Positions 1 to 5,698 of a DNA stretch of 6,332 nucleotides are shown here, in pieces; position 1 is the first letter of the stretch; the number at the start of each line of letters is the position of its first letter. The stretch is taken from assembly GCA_030625695.1 (NCBI GenBank), contig DAOUQK010000224.1:1-6332 (forward strand). Direction: 5' to 3'. Under the pieces are notes generated by a model. That model had not been told where the DNA came from, ran no database searches, and saw nothing but the letters and a program-made list of their open reading frames with translations. A program made the translations under genes and the position numbers. The stretch is from Paracoccaceae bacterium (GTDB lineage: Bacteria; Pseudomonadota; Alphaproteobacteria; Rhodobacterales; Rhodobacteraceae).

Positions 1-315
1 GACGTGATGGCCTCCAAACACCTGCGCGGTGATTTCAACTATGCCTGGCCCACAGCGGAAATCGCCGTCATGGGCGCCAAGGGCGCGACCGAGATTATCC
101 ACCGCGCCGACCTGGGCGACGCCGACAAAATTGCCGCCCACACGGCAGATTACGAGGATCGCTTCGCCAATCCGTTTGTCGCCGCCGAACGCGGTTTCAT
201 CGACGAAGTGATCATGCCGCATTCAACCCGGATGCGGGTCAGCCGGGCGTTTGCCTCACTGCGCGGCAAACAGCTAAAAAACCCGTGGAAAAAACACGAC
301 AATATCCCGTTGTGA
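1..315 (+). CDS. pccB: Propionyl-CoA carboxylase beta subunit, C-terminal part (5' end outside window)
   Basis: The window opens in frame inside this gene; 104 codons plus TGA remain of a family usually about 510 residues long. PccB is the carboxyltransferase subunit, which moves the carboxyl group from carboxybiotin on PccA to propionyl-CoA to give (S)-methylmalonyl-CoA in the cytoplasm. The visible part is the end of the C-terminal crotonase-like carboxyltransferase domain. It has the conserved block YAWPTAEIAVMGAKGA, then ANPFVAAERGFIDEVIMP, the RMRVSRAFASLRGK helix, and the typical ending PWKKHDNIPL. No frameshift or internal stop is seen. Its partner gene pccA lies on the same strand about 3.4 kb downstream. 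An acetyl- or methylcrotonyl-CoA carboxylase beta subunit is the alternative, but the C-terminal block and the pccA context favour PccB. Confidence 0.95.
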   Translation, partial: DVMASKHLRGDFNYAWPTAEIAVMGAKGATEIIHRADLGDADKIAAHTADYEDRFANPFVAAERGFIDEVIMPHSTRMRVSRAFASLRGKQLKNPWKKHDNIPL

Positions 316-316
316 C

Positions 317-369
317 GTAGGGCGGGGTTCACCCCGCCACTCCCAACGGCGGGGTGAACCCCGCCCTAC
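317..369. repeat. REP-like perfect 22-bp inverted repeat between pccB and the cupin gene
   Basis: Arms at 317-338 and 348-369 are exact reverse complements, separated by 9 nt. Each arm is itself nearly palindromic (GGCGGGGT, TC, ACCCCGCC), so the element can fold as one long hairpin or as two small ones. It starts 1 nt after the pccB stop and ends 15 nt before the cupin start. It has no T-run after it, so it is not a classic intrinsic terminator. By analogy with REP elements in operons it could stabilise the upstream mRNA or reduce read-through; that is inference. A single arm recurs at 780-801. Confidence 0.85.
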
Positions 370-384
370 AGAGGAAATCGTAAA

Positions 385-777
385 ATGACTGAACTCTACA
401 AAAATCAATCCTTCACAATCTCCCACGCCGACGATTCCCCCTTCGTCGGCGACGGGTTGCGCGCGTTCTTTGAATACCGCGACCTTGGCATCAAAACGGC
501 CACCACCAACCAATTCGGCGCAAACGTAATCCGCGCCGTTCCGGGCATGGACAGCCCCGGCACCTGGCACACTCACGACCTCGGGTTTCAGATGGTCTAT
601 GTGACCAAAGGCTGGGTGGTGTTCGAATACGAAGGAGAAGGCGAACACATGCTGCGCACTGGCTCTTGCGTGTTGCAACCGCCCGACATCCGACACCGCG
701 AAGTGCGCCACTCGGACGATATGGAACTGATCGAAATTACCTCGCCCGCAGAATTTACCACAAGCGACGCGGAATGA
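385..777 (+). CDS. Small single-domain cupin protein
   Basis: This 130-residue protein has the size and sequence of a one-domain cupin (RmlC-like beta barrel). Cupin motif 1 is visible as GTWHTHDLGFQMVYVTKG, giving likely metal ligands His62, His64 and Gln69; the usual Glu of the motif is Gln here. Motif 2 (GSCVLQPPDIRH) supplies His104. Cupins of this kind bind a divalent metal and may be enzymes (dioxygenase, isomerase) or small-molecule sensors; nothing visible decides which. There is no signal peptide, so it should be cytoplasmic. The start is supported by GAGGAA at 371-376, 8 nt before ATG. It follows pccB on the same strand and may be co-transcribed across the inverted repeat. Fold assignment is firm; substrate and role are unknown. 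Confidence 0.85.
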   Translation: MTELYKNQSFTISHADDSPFVGDGLRAFFEYRDLGIKTATTNQFGANVIRAVPGMDSPGTWHTHDLGFQMVYVTKGWVVFEYEGEGEHMLRTGSCVLQPPDIRHREVRHSDDMELIEITSPAEFTTSDAE

Positions 778-779
778 CC

Positions 780-801
780 GTAGGGCGGGGTTCACCCCGC
801 C
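780..801 (+). repeat. Single copy of the REP-like repeat arm
   Basis: These 22 bp are identical to the left arm at 317-338 and begin 2 nt after the cupin stop codon, as the first copy begins 1 nt after the pccB stop. There is no second arm here, so only the short hairpin GGCGGGGT/ACCCCGCC can form. Repeated placement directly after stop codons suggests a dispersed intergenic repeat family of this genome. Confidence 0.8.
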
Positions 802-882
802 GCGCGCCCATAACAAACGTTAAGAAACCCTGAAATGGGCAATGTACAAAACGAACAATCCCCCGGTGAAAGGCGGTACAAA

Positions 883-1284
883 ATGAACGATCTGATCGCA
901 ACTGCCGTGATTGCCGCCAATCTCACCTTGGTGCCGGGAACGGCTATGGCCGAGACAATGATCACCGTTCCGTCCGGCCAACCCCTGACACTGGGCGAAG
1001 TTCTGATCGATGACACCCAGGGCGAAGACTGGATCAGGTTCCGTTTTATTGCCTCGGAAATTGGCGACGCAGGCGTGAACTATGAACAGGCGGCACCGGA
1101 TATGGACTTTCTTTGCCAGCATCTGGCGCTGCCTTATCTGGCCGAATATGGGCTGACATCCCCCCGCATAATTATCTCACTTTCAAGCCGGATGGTGGAA
1201 TTTGGCAAATCCACCCCCGACGTTACCCAATATTTCGAGGCCTATCGCCCCGAAAACAACACCTGTATCTGGGAGGCTTTTTGA
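883..1284 (+). CDS. Exported DUF6497-like protein
   Basis: This 133-residue protein has a hydrophobic N-terminal stretch (about residues 4-20) and a signal-peptidase site after AMA at residue 23, so it is probably periplasmic. The mature part begins ETMITVPSGQPLTLGEVLIDD and contains DWIRFRFIA, Cys78 and a C-terminal CIWEAF with Cys128; the two cysteines may form a disulfide. The pattern matches small Rhodobacterales proteins that I recall as DUF6497, sometimes annotated as acetolactate synthase without support. The ATG at 883 has AGGCGG at 871-876 before it. An upstream in-frame ATG at 835 would add GERRYK, giving a more basic signal-peptide start but a weaker ribosome binding site, so the start is uncertain. 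Function is unknown. Confidence 0.8.
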   Translation: MNDLIATAVIAANLTLVPGTAMAETMITVPSGQPLTLGEVLIDDTQGEDWIRFRFIASEIGDAGVNYEQAAPDMDFLCQHLALPYLAEYGLTSPRIIISLSSRMVEFGKSTPDVTQYFEAYRPENNTCIWEAF

Positions 1285-1498
1285 TGCTACCACTATATGT
1301 TGCGACGCTCCATGGCGGGGCTAAGAGGTTTGAGGCTTTGGAGTCACAGGCCCGCCACTTACATCAACTTACGTATTATTTCAGGGGGTTGCAGGCTATG
1401 CTTAATCCAGGTCGCACTAAGGCGGCTGTTACGTTGAGGTTAAGGCAGGCGAGGCACAAGTGCTTCGTTGGTCTTGTTCATGCAAACAGGAGAAAAGA
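1285..1498. other. Unexplained 214-bp spacer with an overlapping open frame
   Basis: No recognisable gene, RNA or terminator is seen between the DUF6497-like gene and the next lipoprotein. A forward frame opens with ATG at 1284-1286, overlapping the preceding stop as TGATG, and has GGGAGG at 1271-1276 at good spacing. It runs to 1709, but its second half lies across the lipoprotein gene in another frame. Its codons (CTA, TTA, AGG, AGA) are unlike those of neighbouring genes, and the translation resembles no family I know. I treat it as probably non-coding or a decayed gene. Confidence 0.4.
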
Positions 1499-1636
1499 AT
1501 GGCAAAACGCATTCAATTCCTCGCACTGGTTGGCTTTGTCGCCACCGTTGCCGCGTGCGGCAATAGCGGTCAGGAAGAATTTGTCGTGGTCGAACCGATT
1601 TCGGTCGAACCAGTTTATACTGGCAAATACAAGTAA
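1499..1636 (+). CDS. Very small lipoprotein (45 residues)
   Basis: This short gene begins MAKRIQFLALVGFVATVAAC: a basic start, a hydrophobic core, then a lipobox V-A-A-C with the lipidated cysteine at residue 20. The mature peptide is only 26 residues, acidic and Pro/Val-rich, and ends YTGKYK. Similar tiny lipoproteins with this ending occur in Rhodobacterales as far as I recall; no function is known to me. AGGAGA at 1488-1493, 5 nt before ATG, is the clearest ribosome binding site in this part of the window. The residue after Cys is Gly, which would suit transport to the outer membrane. A hairpin follows 9 nt after its stop. Confidence 0.8.
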   Translation: MAKRIQFLALVGFVATVAACGNSGQEEFVVVEPISVEPVYTGKYK

Positions 1637-1645
1637 TATAATCAA

Positions 1646-1669
1646 GGGGTTGGCCAAATGGCCAACCCC
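1646..1669 (+). promoter_or_regulatory. Hairpin covering the start of the 1658 gene
   Basis: GGGGTTGGCC (1646-1655) and GGCCAACCCC (1660-1669) are exact reverse complements around the loop AAAT. No T-run follows, so termination is doubtful. The left arm contains the only Shine-Dalgarno-like sequence (AAGGGG, 1644-1649) of the next gene, and the ATG at 1658-1660 spans the loop and the first base of the right arm. If that start is used, folding would hide the ribosome binding site. It may instead be a weak terminator of the small lipoprotein gene. Confidence 0.6.
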
Positions 1670-2056
1670 ACCTCGCCGCCTTTCAAACCGGGGGGCGCAG
1701 ACATGCTGAAGCATCGCGGCTTTCCCGGTCGCCTTTCCGGCACCGATCATCAATTCACCATCAGGCGGGCCAACCCGCGCGGGATCACGCCAATCACCCG
1801 GCGCGAACGTTTTGCCGACCGCAGGCCGGGCGACCGGCGTGCGGATACAGGATTTATGGCCGCCTTGTGGGCGCAGTTTGGCGACCAACCGTTTGAACGG
1901 GGCAATCTGGATGCCGGGCGGCTGAGCTGGTTGTTTGGCCGTGAAGTAGTGGCGGCAGAAGATCCTTTTGATCCAACCAGTTACGAGGCCCTGCTGAAAA
2001 TCGAAAAGACCGCAGCAACTGCGGCCTTCCCGGATGTTTTCGAGGGAGAAAACTAA
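1658..2056 (+). CDS. Uncharacterised cytoplasmic protein, Arg-rich
   Basis: This 132-residue reading frame has codon use like the neighbouring real genes and no signal peptide or membrane segment. The N-terminal half is basic and Arg-rich (FPGRLSGTDHQFTIRRANPRG, then RRERFADRRPGDRR). The C-terminal half is more acidic, with LSWLFGREVVAAEDPFDPTSYEALLKIEK and ending FPDVFEGEN. I do not recognise a domain, and the Arg-rich part could contact nucleic acid, but that is only suggested by charge. The ATG at 1658 has AAGGGG 8 nt upstream inside a hairpin; the internal ATG at 1703, with GGGGGG at 1690-1695, is a fair alternative that would remove the first 15 residues. It is the last forward gene before the interrupted region. 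Confidence 0.65.
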   Translation: MANPTSPPFKPGGADMLKHRGFPGRLSGTDHQFTIRRANPRGITPITRRERFADRRPGDRRADTGFMAALWAQFGDQPFERGNLDAGRLSWLFGREVVAAEDPFDPTSYEALLKIEKTAATAAFPDVFEGEN

Positions 2057-2067
2057 GTGCGCCCGGC

Positions 2068-2133
2068 GTTTGACCTGAACCACAATTCATCCAAAGGGTG
2101 GGTAAATTGTGCTGCTTGTTATTCAGGTCAAAC
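2068..2133. repeat. Nested inverted repeat (12-bp outer, 7-bp inner arms)
   Basis: GTTTGACCTGAA (2068-2079) is the exact reverse complement of TTCAGGTCAAAC (2122-2133). Inside it CACAATT (2081-2087) pairs with AATTGTG (2105-2111). The element lies 12 bp after the stop of the 1658 gene. Together the arms could form a long stem with an asymmetric internal loop of 1 and 10 nt. No T-run follows. It could be part of a 3' untranslated structure or the trace of a small mobile sequence; I recognise no family. Confidence 0.65.
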
Positions 2134-2149
2134 TCAGAGCGTTGATACA

Positions 2150-2177
2150 GCCCGGGCAGTTACTGCTATGCCCGGGC
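2150..2177. terminator. GC-rich hairpin between convergent genes, probable terminator
   Basis: GCCCGGGCA (2150-2158) and TGCCCGGGC (2169-2177) pair perfectly around a 10-nt loop. The element sits between the end of the forward gene at 2056 and the end of the minus-strand porin remnant at 2225, where a shared terminator is expected. Neither side has a T-run, so it would be a weak or Rho-assisted terminator. Confidence 0.55.
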
Positions 2178-2224
2178 CTGGTCTTGTTGCGCCCGATGAA
2201 ATGCGAAACAAAACCGAGGGTCCT

Positions 2225-2785
2225 TCAGAACCTGAACTGACCGGAAAACTGGATCCGGTCGGCGTCAAATTCCACACCATTGCCCTGCGTGCGGGTGCCG
2301 GTGAAGTATTCCAACCCGAACGAGACCTTCTCGGTAACCTTATAGATCGCCGTCAGGTGGATCGTTTCCAACTCCTGCACACCGAGTGCCGTCGAGCGGT
2401 CAAGTTCGGTCAGACCATAAGCCGCAGAAACGACAAACTGATCACCGATGTCCTGACTGATGCCGACGGTGATGCCGTCAGCGCCAATTTCGCCCAGACC
2501 ATCAACCTGTGTGGGGCCGGCAAGGCCAAACACCATCAAATCCGAGTTGGCGTCGCCGGTGGTATAGTTGGCCATGATCGTGCCGCCCTGCCAGGGCGAG
2601 ACGCTGCCACCGATGCTGACACCCCAGCTGTCCACGTCCACACCGGCAACGGCGATATCACGGATGACCCCGGATATCCGAACCGTGCCAATGCCAAAGC
2701 CGTATTTCGCAGCAGCCGTGATCGACGGCCCCCCGGTCACGTCGGAGTCACCTGTGCAAGACCGCGCGTGATCGAAATGGCGCAA
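2225..2785 (-). pseudogene. Outer-membrane porin, C-terminal remnant (N-terminal half missing)
   Basis: On the minus strand this frame encodes the C-terminal half of a beta-barrel porin like the DcaP-like porins common in Rhodobacterales. It shows a series of amphipathic strands separated by turns (TVRISGVIRDIAVAG; SWGVSIGGSVSPWQGGTIMANY; GITVGISQDIGDQFVVSAAY; ETIHLTAIYKVTEKVSFGLEYF) and ends IQFSGQFRF, the terminal-Phe signal recognised by the barrel-assembly machinery. Porins of this type are about 300-400 residues long; here at most 186 codons are open and the porin-like sequence starts near GDSDVTGG (about 2752). There is no signal peptide, and an in-frame TAA lies a few codons upstream of the possible TTG start at 2785. 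No porin N-terminus is visible in any minus frame further upstream. I read it as a truncated, non-functional gene. It lies opposite to the PCC genes. Confidence 0.75.
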
Positions 2786-3351
2786 TGCATTGTTTGGCCG
2801 TTACCCCGCGGTCGCCTGTTTGTGAAAAGGCGGCCTAGGGTGTTGGAAATTCGATATAAAAACCGCCTAATATTATTGCGCAGATCACAACGCGCCAAAG
2901 CTGTTACTGGATTCGTTGGTCAATCGGGCCGTTTGACGCGCGCAGTTGTGACATTCTTTCGACACATCCGCAGACAAATTTGGGGCGCTAGGGACTATTG
3001 TTTAGGCATGATCTTGCGAGGGCCGAAAGAATCTCGGCGCAATGCTGCTCAATTTGATGATTCTCACACTGCGGGCTTGGTCGGCGGGTCACAGTCGGGC
3101 AGTTTGATACAGGTGAAAGGTGGATACGACCAACCGGCTTTCGCATACCTACCAAATCCTACCCTACCCCTTGTCGGGCGGGCCCATGCATCGCGCGCAG
3201 GTCTGCCCGATTTTTTGTGTGTAAGCAATAAGTTGCCAGATCAGCAAGGTTTAGCGCACCTTTCGAATTTTGAGAATTCCTGCTTGCGGTGCGGGGCTGT
3301 TAAGGGCTTTGTGCCGCCATCCGGGACACACAAAAACCAAGGGTGGGCAGA
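2786..3351. other. 566-bp region without a recognisable gene
   Basis: No convincing coding sequence is seen on either strand. The long forward frame crossing this region has no plausible start, runs antisense through the porin remnant and over two terminators, and reads as low-quality sequence. An AT-rich block at 2843-2876 (TTGGAA, then TATAAA and TAATAT) could hold a promoter, but spacing is poor for any pair. TGTGAC (2947-2952) and GACACA (2961-2966) form an imperfect dyad of the size of a regulator site. The clear element is the forward intrinsic terminator at 3174-3216. A promoter for the 3352 lipoprotein is expected in 3217-3340 but no good -35/-10 pair stands out. Confidence 0.5.
3174..3216 (+). 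terminator. Strong intrinsic terminator with no gene before it
   Basis: TCGGGCGGGCC (3174-3184) pairs with GGTCTGCCCGA (3200-3210) over 11 positions, two of them G-U, around a 15-nt loop, followed directly by six T (3211-3216). The T-run lies only on the forward side, so it ends forward transcription. The nearest forward gene upstream ends at 2056, more than 1.1 kb away. The transcript it ends is therefore unexplained and may be a small RNA. Confidence 0.8.
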
Positions 3352-3558
3352 ATGCAGAAAATCAGGATATTTACCGCCATTGCGCTTTGCGCGGGTCTTG
3401 CCGGTTGTGGCGACACGACCGGAGAACAGGCGCTTTATGGTGCCGGAGCGGGGTACATTGGATCGTACCTTGTTAATGGCGACCCGTTTATTGGTGCGGC
3501 AGCCGGGGCTGCGGCCAACGTGCTTTATTGTCGGCAAGGCCCGGGTAACTGCGGTTAG
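3352..3558 (+). CDS. Small Gly/Ala-rich lipoprotein (68 residues)
   Basis: The protein begins MQKIRIFTAIALCAGLAGC: two basic residues, a hydrophobic core and a lipobox L-A-G-C with the lipidated cysteine at 19. The mature part (GDTTGEQALYGAGAGYIGSY, then DPFIGAAAGAAANVLYC) has glycine and alanine spaced as in glycine-zipper lipoproteins, which can pack against or insert in a membrane. Cys60 and Cys67 near the end could form a disulfide. The start at 3352 is preceded by AAGGGTGGG (3339-3347); a GTG at 3343 is in frame but lies within this ribosome binding site. It is the gene directly upstream of pccA on the same strand, with a 135-bp leader containing a terminator between them. Exact function unknown. 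Confidence 0.8.
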   Translation: MQKIRIFTAIALCAGLAGCGDTTGEQALYGAGAGYIGSYLVNGDPFIGAAAGAAANVLYCRQGPGNCG

Positions 3559-3589
3559 GCCGCAGGCGCGACCACAAATTGTAACAGCA

Positions 3590-3607
3590 CGGCCTTTTGT
3601 AAGGCCG
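3590..3607 (+). promoter_or_regulatory. Short hairpin upstream of the pccA leader terminator
   Basis: CGGCCTT (3590-3596) pairs with AAGGCCG (3601-3607) around the 4-nt loop TTGT. No T-run follows. Its right arm, AAGGCC, is also exactly complementary to GGCCTT at 3642-3647 in the 3' half of the terminator that follows, so the two structures could compete. Confidence 0.55.
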
Positions 3608-3624
3608 AACACCCATGTGCAAAG

Positions 3625-3659
3625 AACCGTTCAGGCCGTTGGGCCTTGGGCGGTTTTTT
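3625..3659 (+). terminator. Intrinsic terminator 34 nt before pccA
   Basis: AACCG (3625-3629) pairs with CGGTT (3651-3655), and inside it CAGGCC (3632-3637) pairs with GGCC (3642-3645) plus TG with one bulged T. The six T at 3654-3659 begin within the last paired bases. It ends transcription from the small lipoprotein gene, or acts in the 5' leader of pccA. Only 34 nt remain before the pccA ATG, which leaves very little room for a separate promoter after it. Confidence 0.75.
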
Positions 3660-3693
3660 GCGCTTCGTATCATCTCAATCCGAAGGACACACA

Positions 3694-5694
3694 ATGTTCA
3701 CTAAAATCCTGATCGCCAACCGGGGCGAGATCGCCTGCCGGGTAATCAAGACCGCCCAGAAAATGGGTATCAAAACCGTGGCAATCTATTCCGATGCGGA
3801 CCGCGAGGCGTTGCATGTTAAAATGGCGGATGAGGCCATTCACATCGGCCCCCCCCCGGCCAACCAGTCATACATCGTTATCGACAAGGTGATGGACGCG
3901 GTGCGCCAATCAGGTGCGCAGGCGGTGCATCCCGGCTATGGTTTCCTGTCCGAGAACGCCAGGTTTGCTCAGGCTTTGGCGGCTGAAGGTGTCGCGTTTG
4001 TTGGCCCGCCGGTGGGGGCGATTGAAAAGATGGGTGACAAGATCACCAGCAAAAAGATCGCGCAGGACGCCGGGGTCAGTACGGTGCCTGGGTACATGGG
4101 TGAGATTGAGGACGCCGAAGAGGCGGTGAAGATTTCCAACGAGGTCGGCTATCCGGTGATGATCAAGGCCAGCGCCGGGGGCGGTGGCAAGGGCATGCGG
4201 GTGGCGTGGAATGATGACGAGGCGCGCGAGGGATTTCAAAGTTCCAAAAACGAGGCCGCCAGTAGTTTTGGCGATGACCGGATATTCATCGAGAAATTCA
4301 TCACCCAGCCCCGGCATATCGAAATACAGGTGCTGTGTGACAGTCATGGCAACGGCATTTATCTGGGTGAGCGGGAATGTTCGATCCAGCGGCGCAATCA
4401 AAAGGTGGTGGAAGAGGCCCCAAGCCCGTTTCTGGACGAAGACACACGCCGCGCGATGGGCGAACAGGCGGTGATGCTGGCGCAGGCGGTTGACTATGCC
4501 AGTGCTGGAACGGTCGAATTCATCGTAGATGGTGAGCGCAATTTTTACTTTCTGGAAATGAACACGCGGTTACAGGTGGAACATCCGGTGACCGAACTGA
4601 TCACCGGTGTTGATTTGGTAGAACAGATGTTGCGTGTGGCGAACGGAGAGAAACTGAGCATTCGTCAGGAGGATGTGAAGCTGAACGGTTGGGCGATTGA
4701 AAACCGTCTTTATGCCGAAGACCCGTATCGCGGGTTCCTGCCGTCGATTGGCCGGTTGACCCGGTATCGTCCGCCGGTGGAAATTGCCGAGGAAACCCAC
4801 GTTGTGCGTAATGATACAGGCGTGTTCGAAGGCGGTGAGATTTCGATGTACTACGACCCGATGATTGCCAAGCTGTGCACCTGGGCCCCGACAAGGGCAC
4901 AAGCGATTGAACATATGCGCCACGCGTTGGACGGGTTCGAGATGGAGGGGATTGGCCATAACCTGCCGTTCCTGTCGGCGGTGATGGATCATCCGGTGTT
5001 CATATCAGGCGAAATGACAACCGCCTTTATAGAAGAGCAGTTTCCCAATGGCTTTGAGGGGGTTGAGCTGCCCGACGCCGCCTTGCGCCGGATCGCCGCC
5101 AGTGCGGCCGCGATGCACCGGGTGGCGGAAATCCGGCGCACGCGGGTGTCTGGCCGGATGGACAACCACGAACGCCGGGTGGGCACCGAATGGGTGGTTT
5201 CGCTACAGGGGCAGGGGATGGCTGTGACCATTGACGCCGACCGGGATGGGTCAAACGTGACGTTCGAGGATGGCACGGTGATGCGTGTTGCCAGCGACTG
5301 GACCCCGGGGGATCAACTGGCGGTGTTGATGGTGGGCGGCGAGATGCTGATGCTGAAGGTCGGCAAGATCAGCGGCGGTTTTCGCATTCGCAGCCGGGGT
5401 GCGGACCTGAAGGTGCATGTGCGCACGTCGCGTCAGGCGGAATTGGCGGCTTTGATGCCGGAAAAACTCCCCCCCGATACGTCGAAATTCCTGCTGTGCC
5501 CGATGCCCGGGTTGATCGTCAAGGTCGATGTCGAGGCAGGGGATGAAGTGCAGGAAGGTCAGGCGCTGTGCACGGTCGAGGCGATGAAGATGGAAAACAT
5601 CCTGCGGGCCGAGAAAAAGGGCGTGGTGGCCAAGGTCAACGCAAGTGCCGGGGATTCGCTGGCGGTGGATGATGTGATATTGGAGTTTGAATAG
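3694..5694 (+). CDS. pccA: Propionyl-CoA carboxylase alpha subunit (biotin carboxylase and biotin carrier)
   Basis: This intact 666-residue protein carboxylates its own biotin with ATP and bicarbonate, and the carboxybiotin then serves PccB in propionyl-CoA carboxylation. The biotin carboxylase domain covers about residues 1-450: FTKILIANRGEIACR at the start, Lys116, the glycine-rich ATP loop GGGGKGM at 162-168, and the active-site stretch EMNTRLQVEHPVTE with Glu288, Asn290, Arg292 and Glu296, plus Arg338. These last positions equal E. coli AccC numbering. About 450-590 corresponds to the linker and biotin-transfer (BT) domain that holds PccB in this family. The C-terminal carrier domain (about 597-666) has EAMKMEN with biotinyl Lys632, 34 residues before the end. 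ATG at 3694 has GAAGGA (3682-3687) 6 nt upstream; an in-frame extension to 3646 lies in the terminator and is rejected. The presence of pccB nearby and the length favour PCC over a methylcrotonyl-CoA carboxylase subunit. Confidence 0.96.
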   Translation: MFTKILIANRGEIACRVIKTAQKMGIKTVAIYSDADREALHVKMADEAIHIGPPPANQSYIVIDKVMDAVRQSGAQAVHPGYGFLSENARFAQALAAEGVAFVGPPVGAIEKMGDKITSKKIAQDAGVSTVPGYMGEIEDAEEAVKISNEVGYPVMIKASAGGGGKGMRVAWNDDEAREGFQSSKNEAASSFGDDRIFIEKFITQPRHIEIQVLCDSHGNGIYLGERECSIQRRNQKVVEEAPSPFLDEDTRRAMGEQAVMLAQAVDYASAGTVEFIVDGERNFYFLEMNTRLQVEHPVTELITGVDLVEQMLRVANGEKLSIRQEDVKLNGWAIENRLYAEDPYRGFLPSIGRLTRYRPPVEIAEETHVVRNDTGVFEGGEISMYYDPMIAKLCTWAPTRAQAIEHMRHALDGFEMEGIGHNLPFLSAVMDHPVFISGEMTTAFIEEQFPNGFEGVELPDAALRRIAASAAAMHRVAEIRRTRVSGRMDNHERRVGTEWVVSLQGQGMAVTIDADRDGSNVTFEDGTVMRVASDWTPGDQLAVLMVGGEMLMLKVGKISGGFRIRSRGADLKVHVRTSRQAELAALMPEKLPPDTSKFLLCPMPGLIVKVDVEAGDEVQEGQALCTVEAMKMENILRAEKKGVVAKVNASAGDSLAVDDVILEFE

Positions 5695-5698
5695 GGCG

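Noticed and set aside
274..816. A 180-codon minus-strand frame over the cupin gene.
   Set aside because: The cupin on the forward strand has clear motifs and a ribosome binding site; the opposite frame reads through both repeat copies and resembles no family.
1478..2083. A 201-codon minus-strand frame opposite the 1658 gene.
   Set aside because: Codon pattern and spacing favour the forward gene, and the minus translation shows no recognisable feature.
2068..2133. An integron attC site, suggested by the long imperfect hairpin.
   Set aside because: The outer arms do not have the RYYYAAC and GTTRRRY core sites in the required positions, and there is no integrase or cassette array.
2947..2966. 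A CRP/FNR-type operator (TGTGAC and GACACA).
   Set aside because: The dyad is imperfect, the 8-nt spacing is not the usual one, and no promoter next to it can be defined; noted only as a possible site.
2786..3351. A tRNA or other known structured RNA in the gene-free stretch.
   Set aside because: No T-loop consensus, acceptor stem or known RNA core could be found by eye; only the terminator is clear.
3646..3693. An extended N-terminus of PccA starting at 3646.
   Set aside because: The extension is encoded by the terminator stem and T-run; the family starts at MFTKILIANRGEIA, and ATG 3694 has its own ribosome binding site.
2057..3712. A 551-codon forward open frame.
   Set aside because: It begins at a weak alternative start, runs antisense across the porin remnant, passes through two intrinsic terminators and the small lipoprotein gene in another frame, and its translation has no domain character. 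It is open only because the region is GC-rich.
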